A stretch of DNA of 64,000 bases from Microplitis mediator (Eukaryota > Arthropoda > Insecta > Hymenoptera > Braconidae), in contig NC_079971.1 of the NCBI RefSeq assembly GCF_029852145.1, positions 12,133,697 to 12,197,696 on the forward strand, given 5' to 3'. Shown piece by piece: positions 55,475 through 64,000 of this stretch (the stretch's first letter is position 1; the number at the start of each line of letters is the position of its first letter). Below the pieces are notes generated by a model, which did not search any database, was not told the DNA's origin, and worked only from the letters and a program-made list of their open reading frames with translations. The translations under genes were made by a program, and so were the position numbers.

Positions 55475-58400
55475 ATGGCGCAATCTCGCGGTATTATTGA
55501 TGCAATTCAAAGTTTAGTGGACACAGTAGCAAAGTCATTTAATGATTTGCAACAAGATGCAGTCAATGAAGAACAATGTCAAAAGTGCTACCAAGTGTGG
55601 GTTGACACAATTAATTATTTTAACGACATTTTGTTGGACCAGCAAACAAGTGTCCAAGTTAAAAGAAGTGTGCAAGCGAATATTGTACTACTGTGCTGGT
55701 ATGGCGATCAATTTTCTCGTCTTAGTGGTCAAGTAACCGGTGGTGACTTGGGTGTAAGAAACAATTTAATTAAATGGCAAGACCTGGAAAACGCGTTTGC
55801 GAATAACATCAAGACTGACTGTGTGGTGAATCGAGCCCACACAGATTTGAGAACTTTCTTAACTGATTCTCAAAATTTAGTGACTGCAAAAGTTCAAGAT
55901 ATGTTGAATGATGTTGCAGGTCTTAAAGTCAGTGTAGAATTATTTTGCAAATTCAGAAATGCCAAAAATGAAAACACTGTTGAAGAAACAAAATCATTCA
56001 ACATTAAAAGCAGTGAAATTTTACCTGCAACATCTCTTGCCGACTGGTATGCGGACATTGTATATGAGAAATTGTTGAAAAAAGTTGAAGACTTCAATCA
56101 AAAAGATTCTGGATGGAGTTTGATTGAAATAAATAACTTGGTGATCACGATGTCAAGATATGCACCTCTTCAAGCTGGTGATTCAACGTTTGTCATGCTG
56201 CCCAAGGATATCCGGGACAAAAAAGCAGTATTAAATATTCAGAACTCAGATGAGTTTTGTTTTCTATGGTGTGTCAATGCAGCGTTACATCAGCCCGTTC
56301 CAAACCCTCAGAGAACTTCAGAATACAAACATTTCAGCTCAATTCTTAAGTATGAAGGTATTAAATTCCCTATATCTATTAAAGACATTTCTAAATTTGA
56401 AAAATTGAATAATTTATCCATAAATGTTTATGGTACTGAGTCTGAATATACCGGTAAAAAAACTGAAAAAAGTGTAATTATTCCTTTGTATTTAAGTAAC
56501 AATTTAAAATCTGATAAAGAAACTATTCATCTTTTAATGGTTCAACAAAATGTAAATTTAAATATATCTGACGATTTAAAAACTTTTGAACCGAAATTTC
56601 ATTTTGCATTAATAAAAAATTTATCTCGATTAGTTAGAAGCCAAATATCAGATTCACAGTCAAAATTATTCTTTTGTGATAGATGTTTAAATCATTTTAG
56701 ATATGAAAAACCTTTTGAAAATCATAAAGCAGACTGTTATAAAGTTAATAAAGTTCGAATGCAATTTCCAGATGAAAATGATAAAATTTTGAAATTTAAA
56801 AATTATAAATGTAAAGACACTGTTCCGTTTGTTGTATACGCGGACCTAGAATGTACACTTGAATCACAAGATGATGATGATGATGAAACACAAAAGCACG
56901 TCCCACACAGTATAGCTTTCTATTATCATTGTAGTTATGATAATAAATTATCCAAATTTGAATTAAATCGATCACCAGCATGTATTGAGTGGTTCTCGAA
57001 AAAACTCAAAGACTTAGCTATTGAATTTGAAGAATATTTGAAACATCCCATAGCTATGAAGCCACTAACGAAACAACAGCAAGCAAATCATAATCAGGCA
57101 ACTCTTTGTCATATTTGTGAAAGATCATTTTCATCAAATAAAGATAAATGTTATGATCATTGTCACTTTACGGGTAATTATCGCGGTCCAGCACATATAT
57201 CTTGTAATGTCAACTATCCTAAATCTCATGTTATTCCCATAGTCTTTCATAATTTATCTGGCTATGATTCTCACTTTTTAATTAAATCTTTGGCTACAAT
57301 TTTTGAAGGTGATATGACATTATTGCCAATTAATAAAGAAAGATATATATCATTCACAAAGTCTATTGCAAATATTTCAGTTTCTTTACGTTTCATAGAC
57401 TCATTCCGATTTATGGCATCAAGTCTTGATAAATTAGCATCATATCTTGGTGATGATGAGAAACAAATAACAAAACTTAACTATCCTGATCAAGAACAAT
57501 TTAAATTAGTTACCCGTAAGGGTGTATTTCCATATGAGTATGTTGACAATGTAGATAAACTTGATGACAAACAGTTGCCTGATAAAGACAAATTTTTTTC
57601 TAAATTAACTGATAATGATATTTCTGATGAAGATTATTCTTTTGCAAATTTAGTTTGGGATAAGTTTAACGTTCAAACTCTCGATGATTACTCAGATTTA
57701 TATCTTAAAACTGATGTACTTCTGTTAGCTGATGTTTTTGAGAATTTTCGTAGCAGCTGTTTCAAAACTTACAGTCTAGATCCGCTACATTACTATACTG
57801 CACCGGGACTTGCTTTTGATGCGATGCTGAAACACACTGGTGTTGAGCTTGAGCTTCTGACAGACCCGGAAATGATACTTTTTATTGAGAAAGGAATCAG
57901 AGGTGGAGTGTCTCAGTGTACAAACCGGTATGCTGCTGCTAATAATCGGTACATGGGTAAAGATTTCGATCCTAGCAAGGCGGAATCTTATCTCATGTAC
58001 TATGATGTAAATAATTTGTATGGTGCGGCAATGAGTATGCCACTACCAAAAGGCTCATTTGAGTGGGTAGAGGATGTAGATAATGTAGATAAATTTTTTA
58101 ATGATGATGTAAATATAGGATATATATTAGAAGTAGATTTAGAGTATCCTGAAGACTTACATGAGCTTCATAAAGATTTGCCTCTGTGTCCTGAGCATTT
58201 TGTACCACCAGGAAGTAAATATTCTAAGCTATCAACTACTTTGTATGATAAAAAAAATTATGTAATACACTATAAAAATTTGCAACAGTGTCTAGAGTTA
58301 GGATTAAATTTAAAAAAAATTCACAGAGTTCTTAAGTTCGAACAGTCTGCTTGGCTAAAATCATATATAGATAAAAACACAGATTGTAGAAAATTAGCGA

Positions 58401-59272
58401 AAAATGAGTTTGAAAAAAATTTTTTTAAACTAATGAATAACGCTGTATTTGGTAAGACTATGGAAAACGTTAGGAAGCATAAAGATGTTCAAATTAAAAC
58501 TAAATGGACGGGAAGATTTGGTGCTAAAGCTTTGATTTGTAAACCAAATTTCCATAGTCTTACCATATTTGATGAAGATATGGTTATAATTGAACTAACG
58601 CAAGCAAAAGTCTTTTTTAATAAACCAATTTATGTCGGCTTTGCAATATTGGACTTGTCAAAAACATTCATCTATGACTTCCACTATAATTATATTAAAC
58701 AAAATTTTAAAAATGACGAGTCTAAATTAATGTACACTGATACAGATAGCTTAATTTATCACTTTACTGTACCAGATATATTTGAAACCATCAAACGTGA
58801 TATTTCAAAGTTTGATACTTCAGACTACCCGGTTGATAACATTTACAACATGCCGCTAGTAAATAAAAAAGTTCTGGGTCTAATGAAAGATGAAAATAAT
58901 GGTGAAATCATGACTGAATTCACTGGACTCAGGGCTAAATTATATGCATTTAAGACATATAAAAACGAAAAAGCCAAAAAGCGAGCAAAGGGAGTAAAAG
59001 GTCCAACTTTGCGAACAATCACGTTTGATGATTACAACCGATGCTTGAAAAATCATGTAAATTTAACGAAAAAACAGTATTTGATTAAGAGTGAAAAACA
59101 TAATGTTAAAACTATTGTACAAAATAAAATAGCGTTAAGTTGGGCTGATGATAAGCGTCAGCTTATTGACGGTAGCCACGACACTTTGCCATGGGGTTAC
59201 AAAGTACCGAGTGTTGATGATATAATTGTAGATGAAGAAGGAATAACTATAAAAAAGAGAAAGCTACTGTAA
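55475..59272 (+). CDS. polB: Protein-primed family B DNA polymerase of Polinton
   Basis: 1265 residues from ATG 55475 (AAAGATGGCG context) to TAA 59270-59272, no breaks. Order: an N-terminal region of unknown fold (FCFLWCVNAALHQPVPNPQR at about 265), a C2H2-like finger (CDRCLNHF..F..H..DC, about 405-425), exonuclease I (ADLECTLE, about 456), an inserted endonuclease VII-like zinc block (CHIC..CYDHCHFTGNYRGPA, about 545-570), exonuclease II (NLSGYDSHF, about 592), exonuclease III (YLKTDVLLLADV, about 742), polymerase motif A (DVNNLYGAAM, about 844), motif B (LMNNAVFGKT, about 987) and motif C (YTDTDSL, about 1087). It would copy the element from a protein primer. An AATAAA signal is at 59387. 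Confidence 0.95.
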   Translation: MAQSRGIIDAIQSLVDTVAKSFNDLQQDAVNEEQCQKCYQVWVDTINYFNDILLDQQTSVQVKRSVQANIVLLCWYGDQFSRLSGQVTGGDLGVRNNLIKWQDLENAFANNIKTDCVVNRAHTDLRTFLTDSQNLVTAKVQDMLNDVAGLKVSVELFCKFRNAKNENTVEETKSFNIKSSEILPATSLADWYADIVYEKLLKKVEDFNQKDSGWSLIEINNLVITMSRYAPLQAGDSTFVMLPKDIRDKKAVLNIQNSDEFCFLWCVNAALHQPVPNPQRTSEYKHFSSILKYEGIKFPISIKDISKFEKLNNLSINVYGTESEYTGKKTEKSVIIPLYLSNNLKSDKETIHLLMVQQNVNLNISDDLKTFEPKFHFALIKNLSRLVRSQISDSQSKLFFCDRCLNHFRYEKPFENHKADCYKVNKVRMQFPDENDKILKFKNYKCKDTVPFVVYADLECTLESQDDDDDETQKHVPHSIAFYYHCSYDNKLSKFELNRSPACIEWFSKKLKDLAIEFEEYLKHPIAMKPLTKQQQANHNQATLCHICERSFSSNKDKCYDHCHFTGNYRGPAHISCNVNYPKSHVIPIVFHNLSGYDSHFLIKSLATIFEGDMTLLPINKERYISFTKSIANISVSLRFIDSFRFMASSLDKLASYLGDDEKQITKLNYPDQEQFKLVTRKGVFPYEYVDNVDKLDDKQLPDKDKFFSKLTDNDISDEDYSFANLVWDKFNVQTLDDYSDLYLKTDVLLLADVFENFRSSCFKTYSLDPLHYYTAPGLAFDAMLKHTGVELELLTDPEMILFIEKGIRGGVSQCTNRYAAANNRYMGKDFDPSKAESYLMYYDVNNLYGAAMSMPLPKGSFEWVEDVDNVDKFFNDDVNIGYILEVDLEYPEDLHELHKDLPLCPEHFVPPGSKYSKLSTTLYDKKNYVIHYKNLQQCLELGLNLKKIHRVLKFEQSAWLKSYIDKNTDCRKLAKNEFEKNFFKLMNNAVFGKTMENVRKHKDVQIKTKWTGRFGAKALICKPNFHSLTIFDEDMVIIELTQAKVFFNKPIYVGFAILDLSKTFIYDFHYNYIKQNFKNDESKLMYTDTDSLIYHFTVPDIFETIKRDISKFDTSDYPVDNIYNMPLVNKKVLGLMKDENNGEIMTEFTGLRAKLYAFKTYKNEKAKKRAKGVKGPTLRTITFDDYNRCLKNHVNLTKKQYLIKSEKHNVKTIVQNKIALSWADDKRQLIDGSHDTLPWGYKVPSVDDIIVDEEGITIKKRKLL

Positions 59273-59448
59273 ATAGTTATAATTTATCTTATAAGTTTGT
59301 AAAAATTGTTATTAAAAATGAAAATTTTATGTAAATAATTATATATATTTATTATCTAATTTGTAAAATTAGTTTTAAGGTTTGAAAATAAAAAAAAAAT
59401 GTATATATACAATTAAAAATTTTGTTTTTATTTATTAGAATATAAGTT

Positions 59449-60377
59449 TTACAGGTCTGATTTATCAATCCAGGTGTTGTGTGAGCTGTCGAAGCCGAGC
59501 CACTTTACATATAATTTATTTCCACGTTTTTTTATAATTTTTTCAATTAGATAGACATCAGGATGCTTGACTTTGCTGAGTTCTTCAACATAAAATCCAC
59601 CCTCAATTGGCTTATCCTGATAGTCTACAAGTTTGTACGTTGTTGGATTTGTATTTTGCACTGTCTTGATTGTAAAAATTTCAGTGGTCCAGTTGGGTGT
59701 GTAGCCTTTTTCAAACACATGTTTGTACTTGCTGATTCGAACTTTATCTCCAACTTTGAATTTATTTTTTCGTGCCTGTCGCTGAGCTTGAAGAGGTTTG
59801 TATATTTTTTCAAATATCTGCTTTTCATTTTTAGCAGTTACATCAATAGGTTCCAGTTGAATAGTTCGATGTTTTCTAGTATTATATTTGTGTACTAAAT
59901 CTTCCAATATATCAATCCACTTATAATTTCCACGAGCTGTGAATTGACGCCACATGTTAGTCTTAAGTGTTCGATTAAAACGTTCACATATTGATGCCTT
60001 CAAGTTGCTGAATGTTGAGTACATGTTGATGTTTTTACGTTTCATCAGTTCTTGAAATTCTTTGTTATAAAATTCTTTGCCTTGGTCAACATGCAGATTT
60101 TTTGGTACACGTCCTTGTTGAAATATAGATTTCATTGCACTAGTGACATCACTACCACTTTTACTTTTAATCGGTACAGCCCAAGCATACTTTGAAAAAA
60201 TATCTATGACAGTTAGCAGGTATTTGTTTCCTTTATTAACTGTTGCATAAGGAATCATTTCAACTAAGTCAGCTTGCCAAGTTTCATCAAGTGCTCGTAT
60301 GTCAACATGACGACGTAAATAATTTCTGCGTGCTGGTCTGTGCAGCTCATACGCTATTACTGATTTTTTGTCCTCCA
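59449..60377 (-). CDS. int: Retroviral-type integrase with C-terminal chromodomain
   Basis: ATG at 60377; 309 residues. The DDE core is visible: D in WQADLVEM (about 35), D in NLHVDQGKEF (about 97) and E in ICERFNRTL (about 133). An SH3-like basic segment follows (FKVGDKVRISKYKHVFEKGY), then a chromodomain at the end (YLIEKIIKKRGNKLYVKWLG, with W in HNTWID). Polinton integrases insert the linear DNA; the chromodomain may steer it to marked chromatin. No N-terminal HHCC finger is evident before the core, so the start may be short or the finger lost. Transcription converges with PolB; the two stops are 176 bp apart. Its 5' end overlaps the next gene by 31 bp. Confidence 0.92.
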
Positions 60378-60793
60378 TTGTCAACAAAAATTCTAGCTTC
60401 CAGTTCTTTTATTCTCTGTGTATTTCTACTGATTAAGTCTTTTTGTGACTTCATACGTTTTATTTTAACTTTTAATTCTTGATTTTCTTTTCTTAAAAGC
60501 GTCACAGCAGAGTCCAGTGTTACCACTTGAGAGTGCAAGTGTGAAATGATCTCCGACTGATCATTCCTCATACTATCATACAATAGAGACAGCTCTTTGT
60601 GAACAAGATCACGTGTAAATTTGACGGTTGCTGCATCATTATCTTCAGCAGGCTTGCCAACATGACACAGTCTCTTGCTCTCAACATCATACTGTCCATC
60701 AACAGTTATTTGAAATCCTCGCCCAGGTGGTCCTGGTGGCCCACTGATTACAGCACCAGTTGGTAGCGAACGTCCAAAAATATCTATACTCAT
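60347..60793 (-). CDS. Collagen-motif, coiled-coil fibre-like protein
   Basis: ATG at 60791-60793, 148 residues. After MSIDIFGRSLP comes a short collagen-like GPPGPPGRG, then GFQITVDGQYDVESKRLCHV with GKPAEDNDAATVKF, a plan (L.NV..P....DA.T) seen in phage and virus fibre shafts. A long heptad-rich helix follows (about residues 60-135: LVHKELSLLYDSM; VVTLDSAVTLLRKENQELK). The shape suggests a trimeric fibre or spike at the capsid surface. That role is inferred. Gene order (between integrase and the structural gene) is typical of insect Polintons. Confidence 0.6.
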   Translation of the reverse strand: MSIDIFGRSLPTGAVISGPPGPPGRGFQITVDGQYDVESKRLCHVGKPAEDNDAATVKFTRDLVHKELSLLYDSMRNDQSEIISHLHSQVVTLDSAVTLLRKENQELKVKIKRMKSQKDLISRNTQRIKELEARIFVDNGGQKISNSV

Positions 60794-60853
60794 TTTTGCT
60801 CTTTTCACTTCAACAGTCAGCAAGTAAATGATATAAATTTGATGCAGTGGCTG

Positions 60854-61777
60854 CTAATAAATAATTCCTGCTTCTCGTAGCTCTTCAATAATTGATATGA
60901 TTTCATTGGTGTGACTTGGATTCCCAGCTGCTTGAGATGCCATAAGTAAACGAAGACGGTCGACTAGTTCATTTGGATCATCCCAGTAAACATAATCCAT
61001 ACGTGCTTTTTTCTTTTTCGCAATCATAAAATCAGGTAATCCTTTACCTCTTGATAAGTTTGCATTTTTAGCAAGAAAATCAGCAATATAATTATTGTAC
61101 TTGATTGTCGAGTCTTCATAAAAACTACTATCTGGCTTATAATTTTTTCTATGAGTATTTGTCATCTTTATTATTTCGAGATATTTATTTTTATCATTCT
61201 GTGTGACTTTCGAATCATCCGGAGATTTTTTAAATAATAATTCCAATAAACCAGGAGTCACTGAGTAATTTTTATTTTTTATATTAATCACAGTATCATC
61301 AAAAGTTATTTCAGAATCACCAATGTAAAAATCATTGTAACATCGACGGACACCATATCTCATATCAATATCTTTACTTTTTTTATACACTTTAGATAAA
61401 TAAGATTTTATTTCACTGCTAGCTGACTTAGCAGGGGTACTTGATGCAGCAGGGGATATTTGTGTTTCTTCCAGAGTCCCGCTTCTATCTTCAGAGATGA
61501 TACTGTTATATTTACTTGCATCATCAAGTTCTGTATTATTATTATTCACAGTTGAATTATTTTCTTCTTCAACTTCAGACTTGACTTCTTGTTTGATTTT
61601 AGATGATTCGACTAGACTCTGCAGAGGTGTAACAATAGGCTTGAACATTTCACCCATTGCCTTCTCAGCTGTGTCTTTACCCAACTTGAGCATTCTGTGC
61701 TTCCGTCGGATAGCATCACTAGCCTGAGATATCTGATGTAAGACATCTCGTTGCTTTGAAAGTTCTTCAGTCTTCAT
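60854..61777 (-). CDS. Conserved Polinton structural protein of unknown role
   Basis: 307 residues from ATG 61777. A helical N-terminus (VLHQISQASDAIRRKHRMLK; MFKPIVTPLQSLVE), an acidic Asn/Ser-rich linker (about 65-115), a conserved central domain (SYLSKVYKKSKDIDMRYGVR; YIGDSEITFDD; VTPGLLELLFKKSP) and a C-terminal YWDDPNELVDRLRLLMASQ segment ending EELREAGIIY. A broken copy lies at 40807-41645, which shows the family is a regular part of this Polinton lineage. The function is unknown; a capsid or scaffold role is the best guess. It is followed by the fibre-like gene after 61 bp. Confidence 0.75.
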   Translation of the reverse strand: MKTEELSKQRDVLHQISQASDAIRRKHRMLKLGKDTAEKAMGEMFKPIVTPLQSLVESSKIKQEVKSEVEEENNSTVNNNNTELDDASKYNSIISEDRSGTLEETQISPAASSTPAKSASSEIKSYLSKVYKKSKDIDMRYGVRRCYNDFYIGDSEITFDDTVINIKNKNYSVTPGLLELLFKKSPDDSKVTQNDKNKYLEIIKMTNTHRKNYKPDSSFYEDSTIKYNNYIADFLAKNANLSRGKGLPDFMIAKKKKARMDYVYWDDPNELVDRLRLLMASQAAGNPSHTNEIISIIEELREAGIIY

Positions 61778-61829
61778 GTTGATGCGTCAGAGTTCACTTA
61801 ATCTCTGATTGCTGTTCGTCAAGTACAAG

Positions 61830-62534
61830 TTAATTTATACTAATAAAACAGTCAAATCCTTTTCTATATCTTCCACTATTTAGCTCACTGTCTTTGTCAA
61901 TCACTACAAACCCATATTTACCACCATCATTCCAACATGCTGAACACAAGTCTTTGAATAAATTGTATGACATGTCAGTATTTACATGATCATCATACAC
62001 ATGTCTCAAGTTCATCTCATCTTGACGAAAGAGAACTATAAAATTTGCATTGTCACGTATCAAATGTTTAGGGATACGTGTGTAAGTCTGACAGAGATAA
62101 AAACTGTCAACATCTTTGTGTCGACCCATGCAAAAATATGCTCTGATATGATCTTGTTTTTCACAAGCAACATCATCAAATATCATCAATGAGTTTGGTT
62201 TTGCATCTTCAGGTTTCAGTACTTCTTCGTGCTCGTTGAATGTAAAAAATTCAATACCTTCTATTGGTTTAAGTAGTGATTCTAAAAATTTGTATTTCGG
62301 TTGATTTAGAGATTTTGAGTAGAGATAAATATTATCAAATCTCAAGCCGTTGGGGTGTATGATGAGTGACAGCAGAGCATTTGTTTTTCCACAATTTGAT
62401 GGACCACAAAATATAGCACGTACACTGTTTGGCAATAAAGCTCCGTGTCTTTTAACTTTTTTCACTCCTGTACCTTGAACAATTTGATCAAAATTTATTA
62501 CTGGCAACTTGGCCTCTTGACTTTTAAACTCCAT
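61830..62534 (-). CDS. DNA-packaging ATPase (FtsK/HerA, A32-like)
   Basis: 234 residues from ATG 62532-62534. Walker A FCGPSNCGKTNALL at about residues 42-55; Walker B SLMIFDDVACEK at about 127-138; an arginine-rich RIPKHLIRDNANF segment follows. Close relative of the broken gene at 40047-40754. It would pump the replicated DNA into the capsid. Its start codon overlaps that of the divergent upstream frame (CATG at 62532-62535), so the two genes would have almost no room for separate promoters if both used these ATGs. Confidence 0.93.
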   Translation of the reverse strand: MEFKSQEAKLPVINFDQIVQGTGVKKVKRHGALLPNSVRAIFCGPSNCGKTNALLSLIIHPNGLRFDNIYLYSKSLNQPKYKFLESLLKPIEGIEFFTFNEHEEVLKPEDAKPNSLMIFDDVACEKQDHIRAYFCMGRHKDVDSFYLCQTYTRIPKHLIRDNANFIVLFRQDEMNLRHVYDDHVNTDMSYNLFKDLCSACWNDGGKYGFVVIDKDSELNSGRYRKGFDCFISIN

Positions 62535-62625
62535 GTTGACAGTTTCCGGTCACAACAACAACTCACTCAGCGAGCTACAAGTACCAGGTTTTATAGGATT
62601 TTCAGTCAGTCATGATGCTGCTACT

Positions 62626-63495
62626 ATGGAGAGCAGATGTGTGAATACCAGTGGTAGAGGTTTTGTAAACAGTATAATTAATAAGCTGCCATTTGAACTA
62701 CATATACCTGGATACCAGTACTGTGGACCAGGCATAAAGCTAGCCAAGAGATTAGCTCGTGGTGATCCTGGAATTAATCCTCTAGACGCTGCGTGTAAAG
62801 AACACGATATCGCATACTCGTATAATCGTGAAAATTTGGATGCACGTCACGAGGCTGATCAAATACTTGCTGAGAAGGCGTGGCAACGTTATCAAGCAAA
62901 AGACGCTGGTATTGGTGAAAAAGCTGCTGCGTGGAGTGTAAATAAAATCATGAAGATGAAAAAAAGATTTGGTATGGGGCTGAAGAAGAGAGTAGCTGGA
63001 AAGAGAAAGCCCAGTAAGAGGAAGATTGGCAAGAGAAAGGCTGGCAAGAGAAAGATAAGTGTGAAGAAACAAGTAGCACTAAGACAAGTTGTCACAGCTG
63101 CCAAAAAGTCCATGACTTCTGGTGGTGATCCAATCAAAACAGCATTGAAGGGTGCTCGTCAGGCGGTTAAAAAATCTGGTGGGAAAAAAAATATCAGGCT
63201 GCCTCGAATTTTACCAGTTCCATCTAAAGTTGGTGGTATACTACCATTTTTAATACCACTTTTTGCCGGCTTGAGTGCAACAGGAGCTTTAGCTGGAGGC
63301 GCTGCTGGTATAGCAAAAGCTGTAAATGATGCGAGTGCTGCTAAAAATCGATTGAATGAGAGCAAACGTCATAATTTGCAAATGGAACAAATATCCATGG
63401 GTAAAGGCTTATACTTGAAGCCTTACAGGCGTGGTATGGGCTTATACTTGAGACCATATCCAGTAGGCAGAGGATGCAAGTCAAAAAACAAGTAG
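62626..63495 (+). CDS. Minor capsid protein with phospholipase A2 domain
   Basis: The frame is open from 62533, but the ATG at 62626 (MESRCVN) is preferred: the broken copy 1 protein has a Met in the same place and the earlier ATG overlaps the ATPase start. From 62626 the product is 289 residues. PLA2 features: the calcium-loop-like YQYCGPG (about 26-32) and the HD dyad in CKEHDIAY (about 60-67), as in parvovirus capsid proteins. Next come a lysine/arginine-rich stretch (about 115-150), a hydrophobic segment (ILPFLIPLFAGLSATGALAG, about 207-226) and a C-terminal repeat (MGKGLYLKPY, MGLYLRPY). It would disrupt a host membrane and bind DNA. Confidence 0.85.
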   Translation: MESRCVNTSGRGFVNSIINKLPFELHIPGYQYCGPGIKLAKRLARGDPGINPLDAACKEHDIAYSYNRENLDARHEADQILAEKAWQRYQAKDAGIGEKAAAWSVNKIMKMKKRFGMGLKKRVAGKRKPSKRKIGKRKAGKRKISVKKQVALRQVVTAAKKSMTSGGDPIKTALKGARQAVKKSGGKKNIRLPRILPVPSKVGGILPFLIPLFAGLSATGALAGGAAGIAKAVNDASAAKNRLNESKRHNLQMEQISMGKGLYLKPYRRGMGLYLRPYPVGRGCKSKNK

Positions 63496-63854
63496 AGCTA
63501 CCACATCGAGCACTCACAAACATCGACTTACTAAAGTACGCTAAAGCTCTAAAAATTCCAAACTTTCGTGGTGTTTTTATGAGAAACGATTTACCTGAAA
63601 CTGGACCGAGAAAAAATGAATCAGCTATTATTAATCTTGATGATAAACATGGACCTGGTACTCACTGGGTTGCATACAAGAAAAATAATGATAGAGTTAC
63701 TTATTTTGACAGTTTTGGTAATTTACAACCACCACAAGATCTTATGGAATATCTCGATGTTGGTAGCGTGAAATATAATCACAAAAGATATCAGGATTTT
63801 GATACAATTATATGCGGACATTTGTGTCTCAAATTTCTTACTGGACAACTATAA
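63474..63854 (+). CDS. pro: Adenain-like cysteine protease
   Basis: 126 residues, ATG 63474, overlapping the previous gene by 22 bp. The catalytic set is visible: His in GPGTHWVAYKK (about residue 62), Asp in VTYFDSFGN (about 76) and Cys in IICGHLCLKFL (near 116-119). Length and order fit the Ulp1/adenovirus protease group, which in Polintons is thought to mature capsid proteins. The gene is missing from copy 1. Confidence 0.88.
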   Translation: MQVKKQVELPHRALTNIDLLKYAKALKIPNFRGVFMRNDLPETGPRKNESAIINLDDKHGPGTHWVAYKKNNDRVTYFDSFGNLQPPQDLMEYLDVGSVKYNHKRYQDFDTIICGHLCLKFLTGQL

Positions 63855-63886
63855 ATTGATGTGACTTTGTTTACAACACATCAGTC

Positions 63887-64000
63887 ATGGCTGAGTCATT
63901 CACATTAACACTGACAGGATCTTCATCCGAGTTGGAGGCTAACTACTTCCCTCCAATTGAATTATCACAAGCTAAAAATTATGTTCTGGGACTTGTAGAG
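63887..64000 (+). CDS. Penton-like capsid protein, N-terminus only
   Basis: ATG 63887-63889 and 38 codons to the window end, starting MAESFTLTLTGSSSELEANY and FPPIELSQAKNYVLGLVE. This is the N-terminus of the conserved protein whose C-terminal tail remains at 38534-38728 in copy 1. In Polintons it is believed to be the single jelly-roll penton. A TCAGTC lies directly before the ATG. The rest lies outside the window. Confidence 0.75.
   Translation, partial: MAESFTLTLTGSSSELEANYFPPIELSQAKNYVLGLVE

Larger units (their letters stand above)
48637..64000 (+). mobile_element. Polinton/Maverick (adintovirus-like) copy 2, apparently intact, cut by window end
   Basis: A gene set typical of Polintons is present in open frames: protein-primed PolB, chromodomain integrase, packaging ATPase, adenain-like protease, PLA2 minor capsid and the start of a penton-like gene, plus conserved genes of unknown role. 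The left limit is set at AGTAGTTAGGTAGGGATGG (48637) because this and the CCCGATAAAACAGATT after it also mark copy 1. The right end and the capsid gene lie beyond 64000. No stop or frameshift was seen in any of its main genes. Confidence 0.85.

Overview
The window is AT-rich, intron-containing nuclear DNA from an arthropod, most likely an insect. Support: GTAAGT splice donors, TATA plus TCAGT initiators, microsatellites, and the element types (Helitron, Copia, Gypsy, Polinton/Maverick). A parasitoid wasp would fit the repeat style, but that is a guess. I see no clear host gene. Almost everything recognisable is transposon or virus-like.

Left part (1-34 kb): inverted-repeat (foldback/MITE) elements at 1.47-2.51, 6.53-7.40 and 9.89-11.52 kb; a Gypsy pol relic at 3.24-3.90 kb; a CACAG-ended element with a degenerate tRNA-like sequence at 4.49-5.96 kb; then a decayed autonomous Helitron (12.17-24.41 kb). 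Its Rep-helicase frame is opened by four later insertions: two LTR-like pieces, one large solo LTR, and one non-autonomous Helitron that sits exactly between the two catalytic tyrosines of the Rep domain. A minus-strand Copia pol relic with its 3' LTR follows (25.1-28.9 kb), cut by a TA-flanked MITE (28.89-29.72 kb). 30-34 kb holds no gene I recognise.

Right part (34-64 kb): two related Polinton/Maverick (adintovirus-like) elements in opposite orientation. Copy 1 (about 34.13-41.65 kb) is decayed: capsid-like gene with one in-frame stop, broken PLA2-type minor capsid gene, ATPase with a stop, no protease, integrase or polymerase left. Its left side also carries a broken gene of unknown function and a small exon encoding a PPP1R15/GADD34-type eIF2-alpha phosphatase-adaptor domain. 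Copy 2 (about 48.64 kb to beyond the window) looks intact: OB-like small protein, acidic coiled-coil protein, unknown small protein, protein-primed DNA polymerase B, chromodomain integrase, collagen/fibre-like protein, conserved structural protein, packaging ATPase, PLA2 minor capsid, adenain-like protease, and the first codons of a penton-like protein cut by the window end. Between the copies lies a cluster of large hairpin-forming elements (41.7-47.1 kb).

How copy 2 works (family knowledge plus inference): PolB replicates the element, the integrase inserts it, the ATPase packages DNA, the protease matures the capsid, and the PLA2 protein would breach membranes. A repeated 14-bp box at fixed spacing from TGACTCA or TGACGTCA sites lies upstream of two or three of its early genes, suggesting shared control by host bZIP factors.
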